DNA from: Oceanobacillus sp. Castelsardo
GTDB lineage: Bacteria > Bacillota > Bacilli > Bacillales > Amphibacillaceae
Assembly: GCF_001659985.1 (NCBI RefSeq)
Contig: NZ_LYCS01000005.1
Location: forward strand, 230,087-294,086
Length of the DNA stretch: 64,000 nucleotides
Reading direction: 5' to 3'
In this document: in pieces, positions 53,623 through 62,244 of the stretch
How positions within the stretch are numbered: the first letter of the stretch is position 1
Layout: each line of letters opens with the position of its first letter
The notes under the pieces: generated by a model
Seen by the model: the letters and a program-made list of their open reading frames with translations, nothing else
Databases searched by the model: none
What the model was told of the DNA's origin: nothing
Position numbers and translations under genes: made by a program

Positions 53623-54447
53623 TTACAAGTAATCGATAAAATGTCTTCTAAATTTAACATGTAGTGTTGCTCCGAATAGGAATAGAATGAATACTACCGC
53701 CCAGAAGTAGAGTGTGTATTGCCAGTTTGTAATGAAATACCATTCTGTTCCAAAGAAGGATGAACGATAACCTTCCATCAGATAATATAAAGGATTCAAT
53801 TTCACAATTGTTAAGATAATTGGCGGGTATTTTTCCAATATCGAGAATGGCCAAAGAACCCCAGATATATATAACATCATCCTTAATACCGAGTTAAGTA
53901 ACATATGAACATCTCGAATAATTGTCGATAAGGTTGATGTTATAAGTGAAATAGCAAACATCAAACTTATAGCTGCAAAGATATAATATAACAATTGAAT
54001 ATAATAAACATTAATATAATAACCTGCAAATTGAAAAATAATGATGGATAACCCTAGCATTACTAAATGAACATAGAACTGCGAAAATATAACATAACTA
54101 GGGATGATACTCATCGGAAAGTTCATTTTCGATAGCATTTTAAGCCTGGAGTAAATCGATTTGGAACCTTGAATAGTAGACTGATAAAAGAAAATCCAAA
54201 GAAAGAATCCGGCCATAAGCCAGTATATAAACGGAATCGTCTCCCCACCTACTTCAACCGGTGCACGACCTAACAATGTTCCAAATACAAACCAATAAAT
54301 AAGGATTTGTATAGATGGGTTCAATACTTCCCACAACATACCCAGGTAGTTGTTTTTATTTTTGCTTTTTAATTCATAAAGTGAAAGCCTTCGTATTAAA
54401 TAGAAGTGATTGAATTGCTCCTTAATAACTGTAATTGCAGATTTCAT
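53623..54447 (-). CDS. tagG: Teichoic acid export ABC transporter, permease
   Basis: A 274-residue ABC-2 permease with six membrane helices and the TagG pattern LRRL-like RLSLYELKSKNKNNYLGMLW, LNPSIQILIYWFVFGTLLG and LNPLYYLMEGYRSSFFG. Pairs with the ATPase 15 bp downstream. A separate unit from the glycosyltransferase upstream, which has its own terminator. Confidence 0.92.
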   Translation of the reverse strand: MKSAITVIKEQFNHFYLIRRLSLYELKSKNKNNYLGMLWEVLNPSIQILIYWFVFGTLLGRAPVEVGGETIPFIYWLMAGFFLWIFFYQSTIQGSKSIYSRLKMLSKMNFPMSIIPSYVIFSQFYVHLVMLGLSIIIFQFAGYYINVYYIQLLYYIFAAISLMFAISLITSTLSTIIRDVHMLLNSVLRMMLYISGVLWPFSILEKYPPIILTIVKLNPLYYLMEGYRSSFFGTEWYFITNWQYTLYFWAVVFILFLFGATLHVKFRRHFIDYL

Positions 54448-54532
54448 AGATATATCCTTTCAAACATCTTAGATGTAACATCATCTTACACATAAATAAA
54501 TTATACAAGTATCAGAAATAAAACACAATGAA

Positions 54533-54576
54533 GAATCAGGCTAATTCATTAACCTATACAGCCTGAATAGCCTGAT
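54533..54576 (-). terminator. Terminator after the TarS-like gene
   Basis: On the minus strand AATCAGGCTATTCA pairs with TGAATTAGCCTGATT around about 15 bases, just past the glycosyltransferase stop at 54587. Confidence 0.6.
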
Positions 54577-54586
54577 TTATACATGA

Positions 54587-56122
54587 TTATTTAAGAGAAA
54601 AACCAATATTACCAGCCTTTGTAGTATAGAATTGGAAGTTCCTCTTCTTGTAAGTAATACTGTTTTCATTAATTCTTTTTATATTCGCCAAATGATGACC
54701 GTTATATCTTATAAACACACTAAACAATGAGTTAGTTAAAGTATTTAAGTCTTCATAGTTCACACGAAATTCACCCTTATTACCCGTTATTTTTACAGGA
54801 ACAGTTAGCTCATTATCCGTATTATTTCTATCTCTTATTAAAACATGTTCTACTTCACTAATTTGATCGCCGTAAATTTCAAAGGTTTGAACATAAAAGT
54901 TGTTTTCAACATAGGAATCATTTGCGCGAACAAATAAGTTGATTGGGATTAATTTATAGATATGATCCTCATCAAATGGGTAAACGTCATAATACGCTTG
55001 TCCATCCTTTATGACAACATGCTTATTTTTTTCCTGCTTATACCATTTAAATAAGTTAATAAAGTCCTGTTCTTCACCTTGTAAAGCTAATTTCGCAGCT
55101 ACTTGATATAGTGGCGTATCAAACGTTTCAATTATATTATATGGACGATCTTTTAAAATATTTAATGCTTCGACAATATAATTTATAAATCCTTTTTTAT
55201 TATCACTTCGTACAAAAACAAAACTATCACAAGCTTTAATTAAATCATACTCAACCAATCTTTTCATGATTTTACTTTCTATATGAGTAGGCAAATCCAT
55301 ATCATAAATCGTTTTAATGATTTTCATGTCTGCTTCTCTCTTATATAATACATCGGTTGTCTTAGTAAGAGAGGCATTATTTTCATTCATTCGATTCAGA
55401 TAACATACAGTATCTGTAATAGTAGAAGCAAAATTACAATGATTTAATACCCTAAGAAGAAAATGCTTATCTTCTCCAAATTTCATTTCTGGGAAACGTA
55501 TGTCGTTTTCTTTCAAGATTTTTGTTTTAATAAGTTTTGATTGTGGACCCATGTAATATAATAAATATGGTATTTCAAAAGGAGACATATGATATCTATT
55601 TTTATATGACATAAATTCCGCATGGATAACTTCAGATGAATCATCCACTTTCACCGTTCGCCCTGTAACAAAATCATCCTTATTCTTATCCATGGTTTCC
55701 ACTAATTTTTTAATTCCATCTTCCGCTAACCAATCATCAGAATCTAAAAACAGAATTTTATCGGTAGTAGCTAATTCAATTCCGACATTTCTAGGCATTG
55801 CTGCTGCGCCAGTGTTTTCTCCTAATAATACTACCGTTATATTTGAATATTTTTTCGAGTAATCCACCAATATATCAGCTGTACTGTCACTTGAATGATC
55901 ATCAATTATAATAAATTCAATCTTATCAAATGATAAGGTTTGATTAATGACAGAACTCACACATTTTTTTATATGCTGTTCAGCATTGTAAGCTGCTGTT
56001 ACGATTGTTACTTTCCTCTCACTCTTAAAAAACCTCTTTTTAAGAGACTTCGGATGATTAAATACTTTTGTCTCTTTATTGTTCAACATTTCTTTTGCTT
56101 TTTCAGATAAATGTTTATCCAT
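54587..56122 (-). CDS. Family 2 glycosyltransferase, TarS-like
   Basis: A 511-residue protein. Residues 37-280 form a GT2 (GT-A) domain with VTIVTAAYNAEQHIKKCVSS, IDDHSSDST, TGAAAMPRNVGIELA, the DxD motif FLDSDDW and GEDKHFLLRVL. Residues 290-400 are helical; 400-511 are beta-rich with YVENNFYVQTFEIYG. This order resembles staphylococcal TarS/TarQ, which add GlcNAc to polyol-phosphate chains; its place between tagGH and galU supports a wall teichoic acid role. The sugar added is not known. Confidence 0.7.
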   Translation of the reverse strand: MDKHLSEKAKEMLNNKETKVFNHPKSLKKRFFKSERKVTIVTAAYNAEQHIKKCVSSVINQTLSFDKIEFIIIDDHSSDSTADILVDYSKKYSNITVVLLGENTGAAAMPRNVGIELATTDKILFLDSDDWLAEDGIKKLVETMDKNKDDFVTGRTVKVDDSSEVIHAEFMSYKNRYHMSPFEIPYLLYYMGPQSKLIKTKILKENDIRFPEMKFGEDKHFLLRVLNHCNFASTITDTVCYLNRMNENNASLTKTTDVLYKREADMKIIKTIYDMDLPTHIESKIMKRLVEYDLIKACDSFVFVRSDNKKGFINYIVEALNILKDRPYNIIETFDTPLYQVAAKLALQGEEQDFINLFKWYKQEKNKHVVIKDGQAYYDVYPFDEDHIYKLIPINLFVRANDSYVENNFYVQTFEIYGDQISEVEHVLIRDRNNTDNELTVPVKITGNKGEFRVNYEDLNTLTNSLFSVFIRYNGHHLANIKRINENSITYKKRNFQFYTTKAGNIGFSLK

Positions 56123-56138
56123 TATAATCCCTCATTTT

Positions 56139-57011
56139 TTAACCTTTTAAGTTCGGTTTAATACTTTCAATGTACTCTAATAATGGTTCTCTTAAATCGT
56201 CTCTTGCTAAAGCAAATTCAATAGTTGTCTTTATAAAGCTTAATTTTTCACCAACATCATATCTTTTTCCCTCGAATTCAAACCCATAAACTTCTTGAAC
56301 TTTATTTAAGTTCTCAATTGCATCCGTTAATTGTATTTCACCGCCAGCACCAATACTTTGCTCACCTAAAAAGTGGAAAATCTCAGGTGTTAAAATATAT
56401 CGTCCTATAATAGCTAGGTTAGAAGGCGCTGTCCCTTTTGGCGGCTTTTCAATAAATCTCTTTACTTTATATCGTTTTCCTTCTACTGATTCCGGATCAA
56501 TAATACCATATTTATGAGTTTCTGAATCAGGTACTTGTTGAACACCTATAATAGAGGAATTCGTTTCTTCATGCTCATTTATAAGCTGTTTTAAGCAAGG
56601 AATTTCATTTTGAACAATATCGTCACCAAGTAAAACTGCGAATGGTTCGTTTCCAATAAATTTTCTCGCAGACCATACAGCATGTCCTAAACCTTTTGGT
56701 TCCTTTTGCCTAATGTAGTGTATTTCTACATTCGCAGATTTTCTTATTTTTTCCAATAAATCGAATTTCTCTTTTTGAACTAAGTTTTGTTCCAACTCAT
56801 ATACATTGTCAAAATGATCTTCTATTGCCCTTTTTCCTTTTCCTGTAACAATAATAATATCTTCTATTCCAGAATTAATTGCCTCTTCTACAATATATTC
56901 AATTGTAGGACGATCGACGATGGGAAGCATTTCTTTTGGCATTGCCTTTGTTGCTGGTAAAAAACGTGTCCCAAGTCCAGCTGCGGGAATAATTGCCTTT
57001 TTTACTGTCAT
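56139..57011 (-). CDS. galU: UTP-glucose-1-phosphate uridylyltransferase (copy 2)
   Basis: A 290-residue GalU/GtaB enzyme with [40 protein letters not shown] and [18 protein letters not shown]. It supplies UDP-glucose, probably for teichoic acid glucosylation or glycolipid anchor. ATG 57011 follows AAAAAGGATG at 6 bases; a frame reaching 57119 would run into the neighbouring repeat and is not used. That repeat's edge supplies the sequence around the ribosome binding site. Confidence 0.9.
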   Translation of the reverse strand: MTVKKAIIPAAGLGTRFLPATKAMPKEMLPIVDRPTIEYIVEEAINSGIEDIIIVTGKGKRAIEDHFDNVYELEQNLVQKEKFDLLEKIRKSANVEIHYIRQKEPKGLGHAVWSARKFIGNEPFAVLLGDDIVQNEIPCLKQLINEHEETNSSIIGVQQVPDSETHKYGIIDPESVEGKRYKVKRFIEKPPKGTAPSNLAIIGRYILTPEIFHFLGEQSIGAGGEIQLTDAIENLNKVQEVYGFEFEGKRYDVGEKLSFIKTTIEFALARDDLREPLLEYIESIKPNLKG

Positions 57012-57030
57012 TTTCAACATCCTTTTTAGT

Positions 57031-57238
57031 TCGTGTTCAAAAGAAGGATGAAAATGACCGAGCAGTTCAAGGCGGCGTAGCTTTGAGGCAGAAAGGAAGG
57101 CGTTTCTGCATAAGTGCAACTAGGGCACGACGAACGCCAAGTTTTCTAAGAACGGAACGTATACAATTAATACGTGAGTATCCGAAAAGCAAGCCAACGA
57201 AGAAATGCGAAGTGTCATTTTCACCGGACTTTTTGAAC
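57031..57238. mobile_element. MITE-like repeat (MITE-2), complete copy
   Basis: The ends form an imperfect inverted repeat: GTTCAAAAGAAGGATGAAAA with TGAC at the left, and GTCATTTTCACCGGACTTTT with TGAAC at the right. ACATCCTTTTTA flanks it on both sides (57018 and 57237) and may be a target duplication or part of the element. Inside are GGCGTTTCTGCATAAGTGCA and CGACGAACGCCAAGTTTTCT. Fragments occur at 23829-23876 and 61890-61960. It has no gene. Confidence 0.65.
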
Positions 57239-57245
57239 ATCCTTT

Positions 57246-58415
57246 TTACTGAAATACTTGGTCAACCACTCGTTTAGTAGCTTGACCATCCTCTAAAGAA
57301 CAAAACTTCTTATAGAACTCTTCGATAGTTTCAGTTGGAACAAACCCTGTTTTCTCTATTTTCTTTATTTCACTTATAATTTCTTCTGTGGATCTTAGAA
57401 GTGGACCAGGAGCCTTTTCTTCAAAGTCAAAGTAAAAGCCTCTTAATTTATCTCTATACTCCTCTATATCATATACAAAAAAGAGCATTGGTCTTTGTAA
57501 CAGAGCAAAATCAAAAAACACAGAAGAATAATCGGTAATTAAGTAGTCAGCAATAAGATAAAGTTCACGAATATCCTCATGACTAGAACAATCATAAACA
57601 AATCCTTTATAAGCTGTTAAATCGATGTTTTCTGCCACAAGATAATGTAGTCTTAATAATATAACAAAATTATCTCCTAATTCCTTTTTTAATCGATCTA
57701 AGTCCATTTGTAAATCAAATTTATATCTACCTTTCGCATAAAATTGGTTATCTCTCCATGTCGGGGCATATAAGATAACTTTTTTATTCTTAGGTAGCTC
57801 AAGGGAATCCTTAATTTCAGTTAGCGTATCATCATTACTATTAATCAAGAAGTCATTTCTAGGATAGCCTGTTTCTAGCATGGATTGATTAAACTGAAAA
57901 GCCCTTTTAAATATGTCTGAAGAATAACGATTTGGTGATATTAAATAATCCCATTTATTTGCTTCTTTTATGAAGTTTTCTTTATACTTAACCGTATTTG
58001 TTCCGGGCATATGAACTTCATCCATATCGGTAGCTAATCTTTTAAGAGGTGTACCGTGCCATGTTTGCAAATATATAGTATGTTTTGGCTTAGGTATCCA
58101 CAATGGCAAGCGGCTATTTGATACCCAATATTTTGATTGTGCCATGATTAGAATCCACTTAGGTGAAAATCTTCTAACAGCCTTTACATTTTTATTTTCA
58201 AACACTTTTTTATGTCTACGATCATAACTCCAATACAGTTCATATTCTGGTTTATATTTCACCATGTATTCATAAATTGCTCGAGGATTATCACTATATT
58301 GCTTTCCTAAGAAACTTTCAAATATGACTTGATTCTTTTTTGGTGGAAACTTACCCAACAGGAAAATTAATACCTTAATTGTTCTCTGAACTATTTTAGT
58401 GACTTTACTTTTCAT
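57246..58415 (-). CDS. CDP-glycerol glycerophosphotransferase family protein (TagB/TagF-like)
   Basis: A 389-residue single-domain enzyme of the Glyphos_transf family: QVIFESFLGKQYSDNPRAIY, YLQTWHGTPLKRLATDMDE (catalytic His in WHGTP), YLISPNRYSSDIF, TGYPRNDFL, ILYAPTWRDNQF and YLITDYSSVFFDFA. The length is like TagB, which adds the first glycerol phosphate to the linkage unit, but the motif set also fits the polymerase half of TagF. It is a membrane-associated cytosolic enzyme. Confidence 0.8.
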   Translation of the reverse strand: MKSKVTKIVQRTIKVLIFLLGKFPPKKNQVIFESFLGKQYSDNPRAIYEYMVKYKPEYELYWSYDRRHKKVFENKNVKAVRRFSPKWILIMAQSKYWVSNSRLPLWIPKPKHTIYLQTWHGTPLKRLATDMDEVHMPGTNTVKYKENFIKEANKWDYLISPNRYSSDIFKRAFQFNQSMLETGYPRNDFLINSNDDTLTEIKDSLELPKNKKVILYAPTWRDNQFYAKGRYKFDLQMDLDRLKKELGDNFVILLRLHYLVAENIDLTAYKGFVYDCSSHEDIRELYLIADYLITDYSSVFFDFALLQRPMLFFVYDIEEYRDKLRGFYFDFEEKAPGPLLRSTEEIISEIKKIEKTGFVPTETIEEFYKKFCSLEDGQATKRVVDQVFQ

Positions 58416-58434
58416 GACATCACACCCATTACTT

Positions 58435-58473
58435 AAAAAATGAGATACCTATCATCATTAATAGGTATCTTAT
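58435..58473 (-). terminator. Terminator after the tagF-like gene
   Basis: On the minus strand AAGATACCTAT pairs with ATAGGTATCTC, then ATTTTTTAAG. It lies between the tagF-like and the tagB-like genes. Confidence 0.75.
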
Positions 58474-58498
58474 AACCATGAACAATTATATACATTTA

Positions 58499-61400
58499 CT
58501 ACTTCTTTTTAAATATTTTATCGACAACTCTCTTACTAGCAAAACCATCATCTAAGGAACAGTACTTCTCCTGAAACTGTGAATATTTCTTTTCATATTT
58601 AGTTGATATTGTTTCAATATCTTGAACAGTTTCAATAATTTCTTCTGTATTATAAATTAAGGGACCCGGTGCTTCGTTTTCAAAATCCATATAAAAACCT
58701 CTTAAATTATCACGATAATTATCCAGATCATAGGTGTAGAATAGAATTGGTTTACCCGTATTCGCAAAGTCAAACATAACAGATGAATAGTCCGTTATTA
58801 ATACATCTGCTAATAGTTGCAATTCTTGAATATCTGGATATTTGGATGCATTAATGACAAAGCCTTTTAATTCCTCGTCAATCCTTATTTTATTACTTAC
58901 GACTACATGCATTCTTAGTAAAATAACGTATTCGTCACCTAGTAATTCCTTCATTTTATGAAGATCCATATTGATATCAAATGTAAATTTATTCTTCTTC
59001 GATGTTTGATCATCACGGAATGTCGGTGCATATAAGATTACTTTTTTACCTTCTTCGATTTGAAGGGTATTTCTAACCTTGCTAGCAATTTCCTCTTTAT
59101 TATCTTGATAAAAGATATCATTACGAGGATAACCATACTCTAATACTTCTCCATCATAGTGAAATGCACTTCTAAAGGCTTCTGTTGCATACTCACTAGG
59201 TGAAATGAGGTAATCCCAATTCTTCACGGCATTTCCTACACGTTCAACATAATCATCACTTCGACCATGGACTTCTTCAATATCAAAAAGCATTTTCTTC
59301 AATGGTGTCCCATGCCACGTTTGCAAGTAAGTCGTTTCTGGACGTTTTTTCATATACGTTGGGAAGTTTTGATTATTTACCCAATACCTTGCTCGTAGTA
59401 AATAGTAATAATAACTTGGACTTAATCGTTTCACACGTCTCGTATCAGGATCATTAAAACGATGGTTTCGATTGTAAATCCACACTTTCTTATAATCCAA
59501 ATCTTGGCGATTAATCTCGTCATAAATATTTTTCGGACTGTCCCCAAACTGCTTCCCAATTCCACTTTCAAACACAATTAATTTCGGATCCACCGGAATA
59601 ACTTTAGAACCTACTTTAAAGAATAACTTCATCGTTGGGAAATAGTATTTACTCTTTCTATATTTATTAAAGAGTGCTTTCGACAACATATCTAGCTTCG
59701 GATTATCAATCACGCGTTTTTTCACTTCATTATTTTTCACAACTTCATAAATACGTTCGGATGCCGAAGTGTCACGATATTTAATGAATTTATTCGCACG
59801 TGCTATATATTTCTCTTTCATTGCAAAGTCGTTCTTCGCATAATTTTCAAGCAACCCTAGAATCTCTTCACTCTCATAACAAATTTCACCAGGAAGATCA
59901 TTATTCAAGTCTAAATGAGACGGTCTCTTTCCGATAAAACGAGAACGGTCAAACTGGTAGTAAATAACCGGTTTGTGAAGGAAACTAAAGTCAAATCCAA
60001 CACTAGAATAGTCCGTAATCATGAGCATGCTCTCTTTGATAAGATGCTGTACGTCAACTTCCCCTTGATTAATCACTTTTACAGCATCATTTTCAAAGAA
60101 CTTGGAGAACTTCTGCATGTTCGGATGTAAGCAAAATAGAATCTCAAAGTTTTGTTTCTTGGAAAGTTCATGTAATTCAGGGCTATTAATTAATTGCTCA
60201 TAGCGCTCATAATATTCACTTTCTAAGAATACTTCATCTGTTACAATCCAATCACGCCACGTTGGAATAATTAAAATCTGCCTCTTTATCTCGATATCTT
60301 TCTTAAATAGAGTATCGAATCGAGAAAGCCCTGTTACAAAAACTTCTTTCGGATGATAGCCGAAATCATTAACAATCATTTCTTTCTCAAAGTCAGAACT
60401 TACGATGAATAAATCCGTATCAAATCCAGCAGCACTTTTCCCATAGTTCGCTACCATATTCTTCGTACCCATTACCCCATGCTGTAAGAAGACTTTTGTT
60501 GCTTTCACTCTCCTTTTAAAAGTGCCTGTACGAATTGGATACAAATAATCAGGATGATGCGATGAAATAACTTTTTTCGCTAGTAACGTATATAAAATAT
60601 GTTTCTTAGAACGATAATCAATAACATTTCCAAACTTCTCTACATTACGTTTTTCCGGAGAATCTGGATCAATTACATAATAAACCTGCTTTTCAGGATA
60701 ATTCTCTCGCATATGTCTGAAGAAAGCATATCCCGTATCTTGTGCCTTATAGGTTCTTTCCCCAACGAGCCAAATATCTTTATTCCGATTCTTCAGTCTA
60801 AGTAGCCATGACCAGCGCATAACCCGGCGCATATATTGATACGTGTCAATCGGGTATTTATATACTTCAAATGATAAATTGAATTTCTTAAATGTAAAAT
60901 AAGGGTTGATAACCATGGCTTCGTTTTTATCTTTGGCATAAAGTTCTCTTAAGAACAGTCTCGCTCTAAAGGTAGGTCTACCAATCCGAACCATTTTCGG
61001 TTCCCTTTTATCGTGAACATTTAGATTGAAGAATAAATCATAAACATCATCATCTAATACTTTACCTTGATTCATTTCCTTCAAGTTTATATTCGCAACA
61101 TATGTATAGCGATTCAAACCATACTTTTTCTCTACTTGTTCTTGAAGTTTATGGAATGTAAGTTCACTCGAGGTTAAATGATAATCCGTATCCCGACCAA
61201 CTAGAACGATTTGCCCATCCTGGATATTCGAATTTCGTGAAAATATTTTCCCTTCCAGTCGTAGTGTTTGATGGTTCTTCTTTACCTTATCAATTTGCAG
61301 TCGAATCGGCGTGTCTGGTTCAGCATTCACAATGACGGATAGATTCCCTTTAGTTGATATGTAATTCATAAGCGAACTATCATCTTGGTTGTAGAACTCT

Positions 61401-61828
61401 AACCCATCGACTTTCGTTTCCTGGAATCTTCCTAGACGAATAAAATATTCCACATAGAGGACATCATTTATCTCTACTAACTTTAGATCATCGGATTCTT
61501 TCCTTGAGTGAGTGATGGAATCATAGAGGGTTCGAACTTTGAAATACCAGTCGAATGTCTCCCCATCATTATCCTTAAGCAAATCCATTAATTTTTCTAG
61601 TGAAACTTCGAAATTGAACTCATTGGAAGGAGTTATTTCCGCAATTTGATACTTCTTCACTTCTTCATCACGAGAGAATAACCATAGTTCTTTAGCAGTA
61701 AAATCTTCTCTACGAAACACTCCAGAAATGTGAAGAGCGTTTGCATTCTGAGTAATATTTAACTTTTGTTTGAGTTTTGGCTTTGGTTTCTTTTTCGTAA
61801 TTCTATTTTTTACCCATCGTAATATCAT
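58499..61828 (-). CDS. tagF: Double-domain CDP-glycerol glycerophosphotransferase (TagF-like)
   Basis: This 1109-residue protein is unusually long. Residues 1-320 are mixed, beta-rich and of unknown role (VEKKYGLNRYTYVANINL). Residues 350-700 form one Glyphos_transf domain (WLVGERTYKAQDTGYAFF, VFLQHGVMGTKNMVANYG, VTGLSRFD, ITDYSSVGFDFSFL). Residues 730-1105 form a second (IVFESGIGKQFGDSPKNIYD, TTYLQTWHGTPLKKMLFDIE, YGYPRNDIF, LITDYSSVMFDFA). B. subtilis TagF has one such domain in 746 residues. Both domains keep their His and SSV motifs, so both may be active. Likely makes poly(glycerol phosphate) or a mixed polyol chain. ATG follows AGGGG. Confidence 0.8.
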   Translation of the reverse strand: MILRWVKNRITKKKPKPKLKQKLNITQNANALHISGVFRREDFTAKELWLFSRDEEVKKYQIAEITPSNEFNFEVSLEKLMDLLKDNDGETFDWYFKVRTLYDSITHSRKESDDLKLVEINDVLYVEYFIRLGRFQETKVDGLEFYNQDDSSLMNYISTKGNLSVIVNAEPDTPIRLQIDKVKKNHQTLRLEGKIFSRNSNIQDGQIVLVGRDTDYHLTSSELTFHKLQEQVEKKYGLNRYTYVANINLKEMNQGKVLDDDVYDLFFNLNVHDKREPKMVRIGRPTFRARLFLRELYAKDKNEAMVINPYFTFKKFNLSFEVYKYPIDTYQYMRRVMRWSWLLRLKNRNKDIWLVGERTYKAQDTGYAFFRHMRENYPEKQVYYVIDPDSPEKRNVEKFGNVIDYRSKKHILYTLLAKKVISSHHPDYLYPIRTGTFKRRVKATKVFLQHGVMGTKNMVANYGKSAAGFDTDLFIVSSDFEKEMIVNDFGYHPKEVFVTGLSRFDTLFKKDIEIKRQILIIPTWRDWIVTDEVFLESEYYERYEQLINSPELHELSKKQNFEILFCLHPNMQKFSKFFENDAVKVINQGEVDVQHLIKESMLMITDYSSVGFDFSFLHKPVIYYQFDRSRFIGKRPSHLDLNNDLPGEICYESEEILGLLENYAKNDFAMKEKYIARANKFIKYRDTSASERIYEVVKNNEVKKRVIDNPKLDMLSKALFNKYRKSKYYFPTMKLFFKVGSKVIPVDPKLIVFESGIGKQFGDSPKNIYDEINRQDLDYKKVWIYNRNHRFNDPDTRRVKRLSPSYYYYLLRARYWVNNQNFPTYMKKRPETTYLQTWHGTPLKKMLFDIEEVHGRSDDYVERVGNAVKNWDYLISPSEYATEAFRSAFHYDGEVLEYGYPRNDIFYQDNKEEIASKVRNTLQIEEGKKVILYAPTFRDDQTSKKNKFTFDINMDLHKMKELLGDEYVILLRMHVVVSNKIRIDEELKGFVINASKYPDIQELQLLADVLITDYSSVMFDFANTGKPILFYTYDLDNYRDNLRGFYMDFENEAPGPLIYNTEEIIETVQDIETISTKYEKKYSQFQEKYCSLDDGFASKRVVDKIFKKK

Positions 61829-62244
61829 ACAAAAACCCCTATAATCATTTTTAGTTTAGTTTCTCTTCTCTTATCAAGAATATGCAGTATCGTTAGAAAA
61901 CTTAAGATTCACCAAGTTTTTTGGCGAATACCTTAGTTGTACTTATTTAGGTGGGAAAGATCTTTATTCTTCCCTTCCTACCAACATAAACAATCGACTT
62001 GTTTTGAAACACTTTCCACTCTATAATACTACAAATCTATATTATAGCCTTTCCATTTGTCATATTCAAACTTCGTGAGTTTATTTACAAATAGGAAAAA
62101 GTTACTAAATTCTATATATTTCTACTTAACTTTTAGTCCCATTTCTGAGATAATATGGAATGTTAAACTCATAGTTTCGAGGTGTATCATGAAATCTACT
62201 TTAAACTCATCATAATATGACAACATCATTGGGGGGTATCAAAG
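61829..62244. other. Divergent intergenic region with a MITE-2 fragment
   Basis: TTAGAAAACTTAAGATTCAC and TTTTGGCGAATACCTTAGTT then GTACTTATTTAGG (61893-61950) match the centre of MITE-2. The rest is A/T-rich and should hold the promoters of the divergent tagF-like and SH3-repeat genes. No gene is visible. Confidence 0.5.
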
